A stretch of 53,664 bases of DNA, taken from positions 1 through 53,664 of the forward strand of contig NZ_LDNM01000070.1 of the NCBI RefSeq assembly GCF_001028135.1. The letters are read 5' to 3'. The notes beneath the pieces are model-generated. The model was not told the origin of the DNA. It saw only the letters and a list, made by a program, of their open reading frames with translations, and made no database searches. The DNA comes from Xenorhabdus griffiniae (GTDB taxonomy: Bacteria; Pseudomonadota; Gammaproteobacteria; Enterobacterales; Enterobacteriaceae). Below, piece after piece: positions 1-7,645 of this stretch. Positions within the stretch are counted from its first letter, which is position 1. Every line of letters starts with the position of its first letter. The translations under genes were made by a program, and so were the position numbers.

Positions 1-2
1 TG

Positions 3-707
3 GTGTTGCCGAAAGAAGAAAAGCGGCTGCCGGCGCAGATCCTGAGTGAACGGGAAACCACACAGGTGCTGGAGAGCCTTGACGATCAGAGTGTGTTGGG
101 ACTTCGCAACCGGGTGATGCTGGAAATCCTCTGGAGCAGCGGCATCCGGCGCATGGAGCTGCGCCAGCTTCAGCGGGGCGACATCGACTTCGAACGTGGT
201 GCGGTAGTGGTAAATCAGGGCAAAGGGAATAAAGATCGGGTTGTGCCTGTCGGTGAGCGGGCGCTGGGCTGGCTGAAACGCTATCTGGTCAACGTCAGGC
301 CACAACTGGCCGCGCACTATGACAGCGGTTATCTGTTTATCTCGCAAAAGGGCAGGCCGCTGAGTCTGGGACACCTGACGCAAATCGCAGGCAAAGCCAT
401 CCGGCAGCAGGCACATCTGGACAAGCCGGGGGCGTGTCACCTGTTCCGGCACTCAATGGCCACGCAGATGCTGGATAACGGTGCCGATATCCGCCATATC
501 CAGGCGATGCTGGGGCATGAAAAGCTGAATACAACACAAATCTATACACGGGTGGCTATCGGTCACTTGAAGAAAGTGCATAAACAAACCCATCCGGCAG
601 AGCGTGATACACCGACACCACCGGAAAGCAGCGCAGACCGTGCCAGCGGAAAGCCGGGCGCCGAACCGAAACCACAGCGCACCGGACAACCCGACCGTCC
701 CCGTTAA
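3..707 (+). CDS. Tyrosine recombinase/integrase, N-terminus cut by window edge
   Basis: This is the catalytic domain of a XerC/XerD-like tyrosine recombinase, which cuts and rejoins DNA through a phosphotyrosine. Counting from the GTG at position 3, the full catalytic set is visible: Arg49 in SGIRRMEL, a lysine in GKGNKDR (Lys74 by spacing to XerD), His146 and Arg149 in HLFRH, His172 in LGHEK and the nucleophile Tyr181. Family members have an N-terminal SAM-like DNA-binding domain of about 100 residues, which is absent here and probably lies upstream of the window, so the GTG is unlikely to be the true start. After Tyr181 there is an unusual Pro/Lys/Arg-rich tail of about 50 residues. The gene is GC-rich compared with the genes from 2.1 kb onward, which suggests transfer. 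Two dif-like sequences follow it. Recombinase identity is secure; the substrate is unknown. Confidence 0.85.
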   Translation: MLPKEEKRLPAQILSERETTQVLESLDDQSVLGLRNRVMLEILWSSGIRRMELRQLQRGDIDFERGAVVVNQGKGNKDRVVPVGERALGWLKRYLVNVRPQLAAHYDSGYLFISQKGRPLSLGHLTQIAGKAIRQQAHLDKPGACHLFRHSMATQMLDNGADIRHIQAMLGHEKLNTTQIYTRVAIGHLKKVHKQTHPAERDTPTPPESSADRASGKPGAEPKPQRTGQPDRPR

Positions 708-1618
708 GTTCGCTGGGTACGGGGCAGGGGCAGACCGTAGCCGGACTGCCCGTCGGCCTCGGTGTCTGCGGGGGTACGTGGGCCATGGTCGGCCTGAACA
801 ATGCTGCCCCCGTTCAGTCAGTGCAGGCCGTCCAAAGCCCACTCAACATAATGTTGGGGAATTATGCGAAACTCGCCGTTCAGCCACGTAGTCCCCCAAA
901 AACCGGTAAAGCGGCTCGCATCGCATAATACACATTATGTCTGGCGCCCCCGCTTATCGGCATCGCAAGGTGCCGCCGCACAAGGCTGGCGCCTTCTGCT
1001 GTCAGCTTCTGAGCCAGTCCCGGCCAAAGACCCGCGCCGACCCTGAGCACTGTGCCACGTTCCGGCAAAATCACGTCTTCTTTAGCTGCCTTGCGTTGTT
1101 CCGGCAAACTTCCCGGTAGGCAGGTCGGCCTGCGGCCTCCGCAAATTTACCTCCCCCGCCCCGACCCCGCTGCACTGGCTGCGCCCGGCTCGCAGTCGCT
1201 GCGCTCCTCGCTCGTTACCGTGCTCGCCATCTCCGCCCCGTGCAGCCCCCGCAGGGGGCTTCCCTTGAGTAAAGTGCCATCAACAAAACCGAGCACAATC
1301 TTCGGCTTCCATGCCTGAGAGCGTCGCAGGGCGCCGCTGGCAGGCTCTCTGCCGCCCGCCGCCCGGCAAGCCGGGCAGCGTTCGCCCGTTGCCGATGGTG
1401 AAAAACCGCACAAAATCAGGTTGATTACCCCATCAATCAGAAAAAGGGGCGCTATACTGCACAACGGCTTGCGGCGGTAGCCCGGCAAAAGCGCACCGGG
1501 GCAACATGGCAAAACAGCGCAAAAGTGCGTATCGGCGTTTTAAGTTCGTGGATGTGGGCTAAACGGGTAAAAACGGTTCTTTAATAATCTGATATTAAAA
1601 GAAAAAATTACGTAAAAA
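708..1618. other. GC-rich stretch without a convincing gene
   Basis: About 900 bp between the recombinase and the Rhs fragment. Open frames here are short, overlap on both strands and are rich in Arg, Pro, Ala and Gly, as expected from GC-rich non-coding DNA. I recognise no protein family. The segment contains the dif-like sites. Base composition drops sharply near 1555-1620, where AT-rich DNA leads into the Rhs frame. It is most likely the non-coding part of the same mobile element as the recombinase. Confidence 0.5.
918..945 (+). other. dif/pdif-like XerC-XerD recombination site
   Basis: This 28-bp site has the layout of a Xer target: a left 11-bp arm (gcatcgcataa) that matches the XerC arm of E. 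coli dif at 8 of 11 positions, a 6-bp centre (tacaca), and a right 11-bp arm starting ttatgt that matches the XerD arm mainly in those 6 inner bases. A second sequence at 841-872 lies in the opposite orientation with better arms (about 9 of 11 each), but its centre is 10 bp instead of 6-8. Both lie within 250 bp of a Xer-like recombinase gene. Function is inferred from sequence alone. Confidence 0.4.
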
Positions 1619-1620
1619 AG

Positions 1621-2109
1621 TACGACCGCACCGGAATCGTTCCTAAGGATCCGCTGGGGCTGGCAGGGGGGGTTAACCCGTATTCTTATGTGCATAATCC
1701 CACGGGTTGGGTAGACCCTCTGGGGCTAGCTGGTTGTTATTCACAAAAGAGAAAATATTGGTCTGTTCCTGTTACCTTTAAGGGCAATAAAGTCTATCAA
1801 CGAGATGATTTATTCGATCCTCAAAAAATGTCAACATGGAGGGATAAAGGGAAAGTGATCAGGGGAACGAATATTGAACGAATGGCATCAGGTAGAGCAC
1901 CTGTTGGGTATGATGGTAAGGCTGTCAATTTACATCATATGCTACAAACTCAACATGGCCCTATAGCTGAGCTTAGCCAGACATTCCATAAAACCAATCA
2001 CAAAGCAATTCATATAAATCCTAATACCATTCCTTCAGGAATAAATCGTACTGCATTTAATAAATGGAGAGAGGAGTATTGGATGAACAGAGCTGGAGAT
2101 TTTAAATGA
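1621..2109 (+). pseudogene. Truncated Rhs C-terminal tip with LHH-type nuclease toxin
   Basis: The frame opens with typical Rhs core-end residues ([26 protein letters not shown]), then switches to a variable toxin domain of about 125 residues. From the GTG at 1690 the toxin carries the LHH motif at residues 81-83, within a stretch reading [11 protein letters not shown], and further histidines at about 100 and 104. This is the signature of the LHH branch of HNH/endonuclease VII-fold toxins. Rhs tips are delivered by type VI or similar systems and act as DNases in rival cells. All the Rhs repeats and core upstream of about 1621 are missing, and a stop lies at 1585-1587, so delivery from this copy is unlikely. 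The stop codon overlaps the start of the immunity gene (ATGA). It may be translated from 1690 as an orphan toxin, or serve as a donor for recombination into an intact Rhs gene. Confidence 0.75.
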
Positions 2110-2537
2110 ATAGAGTGAAATTATTAGATCTATTTGCTCAACATTCAGATTTATTAAATATGGGTAGCACAGATGATGCACCTTCAACTGAATGGATAGA
2201 AAAAGCAGAAAGCGCATTATCTTTGGTCTTACCTAATGATTATAAATGGTTTTTAGAAAACTTTGGCGGCGGCGATATATGTGGTGATGAAATATACAGT
2301 ATATATTGCATTCCATTCGAAGAAGCTGTAGGTGGTGACTTAATATACCAAAATACAATAGCTAATAATTACCTGAATGAAGGGCGTTTAGTTGTATCAA
2401 ATACTGACTTTGGAGAAGAATTTTACTTTGATACCAAAGAATTGAAAGCTATTTATGTTGCATTAGGTGAAGAACATAAATTATACGCAAGCGATTTTAT
2501 CGAATTCTTATATAAACGATTAATGTCTTATATTTAA
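2106..2537 (+). CDS. SMI1/KNR4 (SUKH) family immunity protein for the Rhs tip
   Basis: A 143-residue acidic protein with hallmarks of the SMI1/KNR4 (SUKH) superfamily: a tryptophan near residue 30 in an amphipathic helix (EWIEKAE), then [15 protein letters not shown] at about 42-56 and a region of alternating strands. In contact-dependent and Rhs systems, SUKH proteins bind and neutralise the toxin tip encoded just upstream. The 4-bp ATGA overlap with the toxin indicates translational coupling, as expected for a toxin-immunity pair. A good intrinsic terminator follows 8 bp after the stop. The gene looks intact although the toxin has lost its Rhs body, so it may still protect the cell from siblings with the same tip. 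The family call is firm; the partner is inferred from position. Confidence 0.75.
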   Translation: MNRVKLLDLFAQHSDLLNMGSTDDAPSTEWIEKAESALSLVLPNDYKWFLENFGGGDICGDEIYSIYCIPFEEAVGGDLIYQNTIANNYLNEGRLVVSNTDFGEEFYFDTKELKAIYVALGEEHKLYASDFIEFLYKRLMSYI

Positions 2538-2544
2538 GATTAAA

Positions 2545-2577
2545 GCCGGAAAGATCTCTATGATCTTCCGGCTTTTT
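2545..2577 (+). terminator. Intrinsic terminator after the immunity gene
   Basis: A stem made from gccggaaagatc and gatcttccggc (one bulged A) with a short loop is followed by TTTTT. It ends the toxin-immunity transcript. Confidence 0.85.
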
Positions 2578-2581
2578 ACGA

Positions 2582-2800
2582 TTATCCTGCCTTATAATCT
2601 CCAAGCAGTTCCCGCATCTTGAGCTTAATCTCACTGAGCTGATCCTGCTGGCGCTGGTACTGTTGCTTGATGGTGCGGGTGTCGTCGCTGTCAGGAATAA
2701 GCACCAGACAGCCATCCAGTATCTTCACGGTCAGGGTACAGCCCTTATCAAACCCAGCGGCTTTAAGCCACTACAAGTACAGCTTTGCCCTGCGCACCAT
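2582..2800 (-). pseudogene. SymE-like toxin remnant with in-frame stop
   Basis: On the minus strand, codons from 2770 down to the TAA at 2582-2584 encode 62 residues that begin WLKAAGF, followed by DKGCTLTVKILDGCLVLIP and a Gln-rich helical tail. The W-L-x-x-AGF block and the following strand pair match the C-terminal AbrB-like fold of the SymE toxin family. A TAG at 2771-2773 sits directly before the tryptophan, where the family has a few more residues of the form L-x-L-x-G-x-W. Upstream, an in-frame ATG at 2798-2800 gives only nine codons before that TAG, with further stops beyond. The copy is therefore 5'-truncated and interrupted. SymE-like genes often sit beside Rhs loci. Homology is called from motif recognition only. 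Confidence 0.6.
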
Positions 2801-2910
2801 TCATTACATTCTCTTTGTCTTGGGTCGGAATACGTACTGCCATACCATCTTTATGATTCTGCTATATATATCAAACTTGACTGTCTTATATGCTTGGTGA
2901 TAAATTTTAT

Positions 2911-2925
2911 TTGACCGATCATTAC
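2911..2925. promoter_or_regulatory. Candidate TetR-family operator, repeated at 3561-3575
   Basis: The 15-mer ttgaccgatcattac lies 16 bp before the TetR gene. The reverse complement of 3561-3575, in front of the neighbouring dehydrogenase gene, is ttaactaatcatttc, identical at 11 of 15 positions. A shared motif upstream of both genes would suit local control by the TetR protein. Each copy is not strongly palindromic, so support is weak. Confidence 0.25.
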
Positions 2926-2941
2926 AAAAAGAGAAAGTTTT

Positions 2942-3526
2942 ATGAGATCAAAAGAATTTGATCTGGATGTGATAGCTAAGGCTGCAATGCGTACTTTTTG
3001 GCTTCGCGGGTATTCCGGTACAAGTATTCAGAATTTAGTAGATGATACGGGATTAGGACGAGGGAGTTTATACAATACTTTTGGTAGTAAGCATGGACTC
3101 TATGAGTTTGCCCTACAGTCTTATTATGAAATGACAGCAAGTTACGTTGAATTACTTACTCGAAACGACTCAGTTAAGGATTTGATTCGACAATTACTTC
3201 TGAAAATCGTTTCAGAAGAACTCAATGATACTGCAAAGTTGGGATGCATGGTTGCAAATGCTTCTTTGGAAATGGCACGACATGACAGTGATATTGCCAA
3301 TCTGGTAGCGATGAACCTAAGCAGAATGGAACATGCTCTGAGTACTTTGATACTTCGAGGTCAAGTCACAGGTGAAATAGCCCCGACCAAAAAGCCCATC
3401 GCTCTGGCTAGATTTATTGTCAGCACAATTCAAGGAATTAGAGTTGTCAGTAAAGGAGCGCCTCAAACAGATCGTTCTGAGCGACTCGCTGATATCGTTG
3501 ACGTTGCGATGAGTACAATAGAATAA
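2942..3526 (+). CDS. TetR/AcrR-family transcriptional regulator
   Basis: A 194-residue one-domain regulator. Residues 8-55 form the TetR-type helix-turn-helix (DVIAKAAMRTFWLRGY, then TSIQNLVDDTGLGRGSLYNTF), with the usual G-SLYNTFGSK end. The helical C-terminal half (about 60-190) would bind a ligand. Family members are normally repressors released by a small molecule. A purine-rich ribosome site (agagaaag) precedes the ATG. The dehydrogenase gene begins 139 bp downstream on the same strand, and a 15-bp motif resembling one in front of this gene occurs in that gap, so the pair probably forms a small regulon. The ligand cannot be read from the sequence. Both genes are AT-rich compared with the housekeeping genes, as is common for acquired genes here. 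Confidence 0.85.
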   Translation: MRSKEFDLDVIAKAAMRTFWLRGYSGTSIQNLVDDTGLGRGSLYNTFGSKHGLYEFALQSYYEMTASYVELLTRNDSVKDLIRQLLLKIVSEELNDTAKLGCMVANASLEMARHDSDIANLVAMNLSRMEHALSTLILRGQVTGEIAPTKKPIALARFIVSTIQGIRVVSKGAPQTDRSERLADIVDVAMSTIE

Positions 3527-3665
3527 GTAATCATCATATCGTAAAAATACAAAATTTTTTGAAATGATTAGTTAATAACGGGTGTTTATTTTTTAAATTG
3601 TCAGTTTGAAAATATACCCGATCTAAGCAAACGAGATTATATTTCATATTTCGAAGGATAAATTT

Positions 3666-4541
3666 ATGACTCAAATAGTACACGCAAACACTAATAAAAT
3701 TGCAGTACTTGGTACTGGTATTATGGGAGCTGCTATCGCTTGTAATTTACAAAAGAATGGCTTTAACGTTAGCGCATGGAGTCGCACTTATGAAAAAGCA
3801 AAAAATCTGGAAGAATTCGGAGTAACTGTACACAAGTACGTGCAAGACGCAGTTAGTGATGCTGATATTATATTAACAATGCTTAAAGATGGTGATTCAG
3901 TATTAAAAGTTATAAATTCTGCATTACCTAATTTATCCAAAGGGACAATCTGGATTCAGAGCAGTACTGTTGGTATTACAGCAAATGAACAACTTGAAAC
4001 CTTTGCTGCTGAAAATGGTCTTAAATATTTTGATGCTCCAGTTCAAGGAACTAAAGGTCCAGCTGAGCAAGGTAAGTTAATTATTATTGCGTCAGGTCCT
4101 TTATCCGATCGTAATACAGTTCAGTCTATATTTGATGCCATTGGTCAGCGTACTGTGTGGGTTTCAGAACAAAGCGGTGTGAGTAGCAAGCTCAAACTTG
4201 CCCTAAATAGTTGGGCTTTCGCTTTAACACATGGGATCGCTGAAAGCTTATCTATCGCTAAAGCTCTTGGTGTAGATCCATCACTTGTTATTGACGTAGT
4301 TAAAGGCGGACCGATGGATAATATGTATTTCCAGCTAAAGTCTGCTGCAATAATTTCTGGAAATTATGATGCTAGCTTCTCTTTGGATAATGCAGTAAAG
4401 GATGCTGAATTAGTTATAGATGCCGCCAAACGCGCTGGTGTAAAAGTTGATGGTGTTGAGGCAGGACTTGAGCGTTTCAAACGAGCACAACAAGCGGGTC
4501 ACGGTAATAAAGATATGGTCGCAACTTATTTTGCCAAATAA
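3666..4541 (+). CDS. NAD(P)-dependent beta-hydroxyacid dehydrogenase-like protein
   Basis: A 291-residue member of the 6-phosphogluconate/3-hydroxyisobutyrate dehydrogenase superfamily. The N-terminal Rossmann motif is VLGTGIMG with glycines 16, 18 and 21. The substrate-loop signature DAPVQGTKGPAEQGKL lies at about 123-138, and Lys175 in GVSSKLKLALN aligns with the catalytic lysine of glyoxylate/succinic semialdehyde reductases. The C-terminal half is all-helical, as in the family. Such enzymes reduce or oxidise short beta-hydroxy acids or semialdehydes; imine reductases share the fold. Length fits the family. The protein lies just downstream of a TetR regulator and probably answers to it. 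The exact substrate is not predictable. Confidence 0.8.
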   Translation: MTQIVHANTNKIAVLGTGIMGAAIACNLQKNGFNVSAWSRTYEKAKNLEEFGVTVHKYVQDAVSDADIILTMLKDGDSVLKVINSALPNLSKGTIWIQSSTVGITANEQLETFAAENGLKYFDAPVQGTKGPAEQGKLIIIASGPLSDRNTVQSIFDAIGQRTVWVSEQSGVSSKLKLALNSWAFALTHGIAESLSIAKALGVDPSLVIDVVKGGPMDNMYFQLKSAAIISGNYDASFSLDNAVKDAELVIDAAKRAGVKVDGVEAGLERFKRAQQAGHGNKDMVATYFAK

Positions 4542-4593
4542 TAATTTTTGCTTTGCGTAGGATATATCGTAACTATAAAAGGGTCGATAATAA

Positions 4594-4793
4594 TGGCGGG
4601 ATTTATCGCCTGAATTTGGCAAATGGAATACGGTCTTTTCGCGGTTTAATGCCGGGTTAAAAAAGGCATTTTACAGCTTATTTTCAATTGGTTATCTGGC
4701 ATTATTGATACAAAATGGTTGTTTATTGATGGGCGTATTGTTTGTACTCACCAACATAGCGCCGGAGTAGGCGCTCAACCAAGCTCCATTTAG
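4594..4793 (+). pseudogene. IS5-family transposase remnant, frameshifted
   Basis: In one frame from 4594 the DNA reads WRDLSPEFGKWNTVF, then SRFNAGLKKAFYSLF, the N-terminal signature of IS5-family (IS427-like) transposases. Around 4702-4707 the match moves to another frame, reading DTKWLFIDGRIV, then CTHQHSAG, which contains the first catalytic Asp (ID) and the conserved HQHSAG block. A stop follows at 4791, and the rest of the DDE domain and both inverted repeats are not recognisable. The element is dead: it has a frameshift, a stop and a deletion. Upstream, RVDNNG in a third frame may be a further scrap of the same gene. Confidence 0.75.
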
Positions 4794-5461
4794 CGCTACC
4801 CTGCGGAGATGTGCCGTGTCTACATTTTGATCAATTTTGTGGCTGTGAAAAGTTTTTGGCGGTTCCCTAAGGTAGGTGAATGCAAAAGTACACTGATATG
4901 CATAAATTACCTGTATTTCCTTTCTCTTTATGATTATTTTTTAATATAACAAATCAGATACACGAGATTGCTCTAAAACTATCATAAAATCACGTTAGCA
5001 ACTATTTATCTAATTTATTATTTGCTTACCATATTTTTCTATTTGAAATCAAAAAAAACGCGGGTACAATTACTATACTTTTTAGTCATCCTGAGTGTCC
5101 CTGTATAACTCTCTTGATGCTAGAGATTGGAAGTGGACATCTATTTTTATCTTGTAAACCGCACTTAAGATATCAAATAGCAATTGTATAACAATCGCTT
5201 GTAAGTAATAAGTGATGTCGAATTGTCTCCACAATTCAAGATATACCTTCATAGCAATTGTAAACCCTAAAAAAATCAGGCTGCTGTTGGAAAGGCAGAA
5301 GGGCGTGTTTTTTGCCTGTGTTTATCAGTGCCGTGAAGCAAGATGTGGCGATAAAAATGCAGTTGTAAAATTCATAAGGAATAATATCAATCACTTGATT
5401 TTAAAGGTTAAAATTCCAAGGCCGTTTTCTCATATCAAATTTGATTATGAAGGGGGGAATG
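4794..5461. other. AT-rich gap with no recognised gene
   Basis: Very AT-rich DNA between the IS remnant and the membrane-protein gene. An open frame from 5212 would give 92 residues but has no recognised family, runs through the start of the next gene and looks like chance. No RNA gene or clear repeat was recognised. Confidence 0.5.
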
Positions 5462-5995
5462 ATGTTTTTCCGTGGTGTCAACAAAAGTAATATGATTATT
5501 TTTTCGTTAATACTGGGAATTGCTATTTTATTTTTGTCTTTTGAAAACAGCAGATTAGGGATTATTGTTTATGCCGATAAGCATTGCCAGAGAAATACAA
5601 CCTGTTTGATTGATATGAATAAAATTATTCCTTTTGACTGGGACAAAATGTATATCATCGACAAAGGCATAGCGCCGGAGGATATTGAAAAAATTATCGG
5701 GGCAAAGTTTAATTACGAAACCAGCCTTTTTTATAAAATTATTTTTGTCAGAGATCAGAAGGTGATTTATTCAGATGAGTATCATCCACCAGATGAGTCT
5801 TATATGAAAAAATTCATTAAGCCTAATTTTTATTATCCTTATGAAAGAGAAGGAAATTATTTTAGCCATTATGCTATTTCTAAAGATAACTCCATTCTTT
5901 CTGTGAAAATTGAAAATGAACCGCTTATGAGTGATAAAATCTATTACAATATCTTCCCTTCTAATGTGCAGCAAATTAGAGGGAGGGAGCTATAA
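5462..5995 (+). CDS. Hypothetical membrane-anchored protein
   Basis: I do not recognise this protein. The preferred ATG at 5462 gives 177 residues; an adjacent ATG at 5459 is also possible, but 5462 lies at a better distance from the very strong AAGGGGGG ribosome site. After a short basic start (FFRGVNKSN) there is one hydrophobic segment at about residues 10-28 (MIIFSLILGIAILFLSF), then a soluble domain rich in Tyr, Ile, Lys and Asp with two cysteines near residues 45 and 51. This is consistent with a single-pass protein whose C-terminal part lies in the periplasm. It is AT-rich, stands alone, and has its own terminator 35 bp downstream. The position beside mobile debris suggests acquired DNA. 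Confidence 0.6.
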   Translation: MFFRGVNKSNMIIFSLILGIAILFLSFENSRLGIIVYADKHCQRNTTCLIDMNKIIPFDWDKMYIIDKGIAPEDIEKIIGAKFNYETSLFYKIIFVRDQKVIYSDEYHPPDESYMKKFIKPNFYYPYEREGNYFSHYAISKDNSILSVKIENEPLMSDKIYYNIFPSNVQQIRGREL

Positions 5996-6029
5996 ACCTA
6001 TTGGATGATAAAATAAATACAGGATTAGA

Positions 6030-6066
6030 TGCAGGCCGTGTTTTGTACCTGACCTGCACTTTTTTA
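6030..6066 (+). terminator. Intrinsic terminator after the membrane-protein gene
   Basis: The stem tgcagg/cctgca is followed by a T-rich run. It overlaps the 3' end of the convergent DUF1090 gene. Confidence 0.7.
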
Positions 6067-6444
6067 TTTTTTCTTTCTTATGTCTATTTTGTTGCTTTTG
6101 GACGGTTTGTGAGATGGCCTTTTGCTACTTGGCTGTTTCAACGGTGGTGAACTGTTCTTGTCAGCTGAGTTCCCTGTTGTATTATTTTTCGCGTTGCCTT
6201 TTACGGTTTCTGGCTTATTGTTTTGTGCTTGAAGAAGCTCTTCCAGAGCACATGTAGTCTTTATGTTTTCCAAAGAGCGCATTAATCCTTTTATCAGACG
6301 CTTATCTTTATCTGCCTGAGCATACTGGAGCTGTTTTTCCAACGTTTTTTTCTTAATCTCACATCCCGTTTTACCCCGGTTTGCATAGGCAACACTCATA
6401 CTGAAAACGATCAATACAGATAAGATCACTGTTTTCGACATCAT
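6064..6444 (-). CDS. DUF1090 (YqjC-like) small secreted protein
   Basis: A 126-residue protein with a signal peptide (hydrophobic residues 5-20, cleavage probably after AYA at about 21). The mature part starts with the DUF1090 pattern: CEIKKKTLEKQLQYAQADKDKRLIKGLMRSLENIK and a second cysteine (TTCALEEL), forming a helical hairpin closed by a probable disulfide between Cys28 and Cys65. E. coli YqjC belongs to this family; no function is established for it. Unlike YqjC, this version carries a low-complexity tail of about 50 residues rich in Asn, Pro, Ser and Lys that ends in a lysine cluster, suggesting binding to an acidic partner. Two ATG codons are adjacent at the start, with AGGA upstream. 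Confidence 0.7.
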   Translation of the reverse strand: MMSKTVILSVLIVFSMSVAYANRGKTGCEIKKKTLEKQLQYAQADKDKRLIKGLMRSLENIKTTCALEELLQAQNNKPETVKGNAKNNTTGNSADKNSSPPLKQPSSKRPSHKPSKSNKIDIRKKK

Positions 6445-6554
6445 GAATTATTCCTAAGATTTTTAGGTTATTTATCTGAAATTTTATACGCTGATCTTGC
6501 TTTGATCCTGAAAGCTCCCCTTAGATTCACAACGAAGAGAGCAAAAAGAGGCAC

Positions 6555-6590
6555 TTATCTTTTTTGTTAAGAATGAGGCTATAATGCCCC
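6555..6590 (+). promoter_or_regulatory. Candidate promoter for rlmJ
   Basis: A perfect TATAAT -10 element lies at 6580-6585, about 67 bp upstream of the rlmJ start. The -35 region is poor (ttatct or similar), so this is a weak assignment. Confidence 0.35.
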
Positions 6591-6651
6591 TTTAGTTGTC
6601 TGATAGGGCATCAGGCAAGTTATCAATATTTTGCTCTCGGGGTTAAATCCA

Positions 6652-7494
6652 ATGTTAAGTTATCGCCATTGCTTCCATGCCGGCAACCATGCTGATGTGT
6701 TAAAGCACGTAGTACAAAGCCTGATCATTGAGTCACTTAAAGTAAAAGAAAAACCTTTCCTGTATCTGGATACTCACGCTGGCTCAGGCCGCTATCATTT
6801 GAGTGGAGAACGTGCAGAACGTACAGGAGAGTATCTGGACGGTATTGCCCGTATTTGGCAGCGTGATGATATCCCCGAAGAATTGGCGGCGTATATGGAT
6901 GTTGTGAAGATGCTGAATCCACAAGGCTCCTTACGTTATTACCCAGGCTCTCCGCTGATTGCTCGTCATTTATTGCGGGAGCATGATGAGCTTAATCTGA
7001 GTGAATTGCATCCTAGCGATTTTCCTCTGTTACGTACGGAGTTTTCCCGCGACAGACGTGCCCGTGTCCTGCGGGAAGATGGTTTCCAGCAATTAAAATC
7101 AAAGCTGCCACCAAAAAGCCGTCGTGGGTTTGTACTGATTGATCCGTCTTATGAATTGAAATCGGATTATCAGAATGTCGTTCAGGGTATTCAGGAAGGG
7201 TATAAGCGCTTTGCTACAGGGACTTATGCACTGTGGTATCCCGTTGTTCTGCGTCAGCAGATTAAACGCTTGGTGAAGGGGCTGGAAGCCGCTGGTATTC
7301 GTAAGATTTTACAAATTGAACTTGGTGTTCGCCCTGATAGTGATCAGCGTGGTATGACGGCATCAGGTATGATCGTCATTAATCCGCCGTGGAAATTAGA
7401 ACAACAGATGAAGGCTGTATTGCCGTGGTTGCATCAGGTACTGGTTCCTGAAGGTACAGGACATACATCAGTAGAGTGGATTGTCTCCGAATAA
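6652..7494 (+). CDS. rlmJ: 23S rRNA (adenine(2030)-N6)-methyltransferase RlmJ
   Basis: 280 residues, the same length as E. coli RlmJ (YhiR), starting MLSYRHCFHAGNHADVLKH. An in-frame ATG 21 bp upstream is rejected because the family always starts at this conserved block. RlmJ uses S-adenosylmethionine to methylate N6 of A2030 in 23S rRNA before the 50S subunit is complete. The Rossmann core shows the SAM-binding strand FLYLDTHAGSGRY at about 43-55 and the catalytic DPSY motif in LIDPSYELKSDY at about 164. The gene stands before gorA as in E. coli, with about 150 bp between them. Nothing looks degraded. Confidence 0.93.
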   Translation: MLSYRHCFHAGNHADVLKHVVQSLIIESLKVKEKPFLYLDTHAGSGRYHLSGERAERTGEYLDGIARIWQRDDIPEELAAYMDVVKMLNPQGSLRYYPGSPLIARHLLREHDELNLSELHPSDFPLLRTEFSRDRRARVLREDGFQQLKSKLPPKSRRGFVLIDPSYELKSDYQNVVQGIQEGYKRFATGTYALWYPVVLRQQIKRLVKGLEAAGIRKILQIELGVRPDSDQRGMTASGMIVINPPWKLEQQMKAVLPWLHQVLVPEGTGHTSVEWIVSE

Positions 7495-7645
7495 GGTAAA
7501 GGTTTAGTGTGGCGTTATCACTCTATAGCCGTGGCCTATGGCAATGAGAGCTAGAATCGTCCACTGTCAGTGATAACTTTTTGTAATAATGACGTCAGGT
7601 TGAGCTTTAGCAGTAACTTAATTGATTAGACGGAAATGACCTAAG

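Noticed and set aside
1147-1512. A 121-codon minus-strand frame in the GC-rich stretch
   Set aside because: Low-complexity Gly/Ala/Arg/Ser composition, overlapping frames on the other strand, no ribosome site and no family.
5212-5490. A 92-codon frame before the membrane-protein gene
   Set aside because: It runs into the next gene in another frame, lacks a ribosome site, and shows no recognisable domain.
4755-5680. Identical 13-mer catagcgccggag at 4755-4767 and 5668-5680
   Set aside because: In a window of this size several 13-bp matches are expected by chance, and the flanks do not match.
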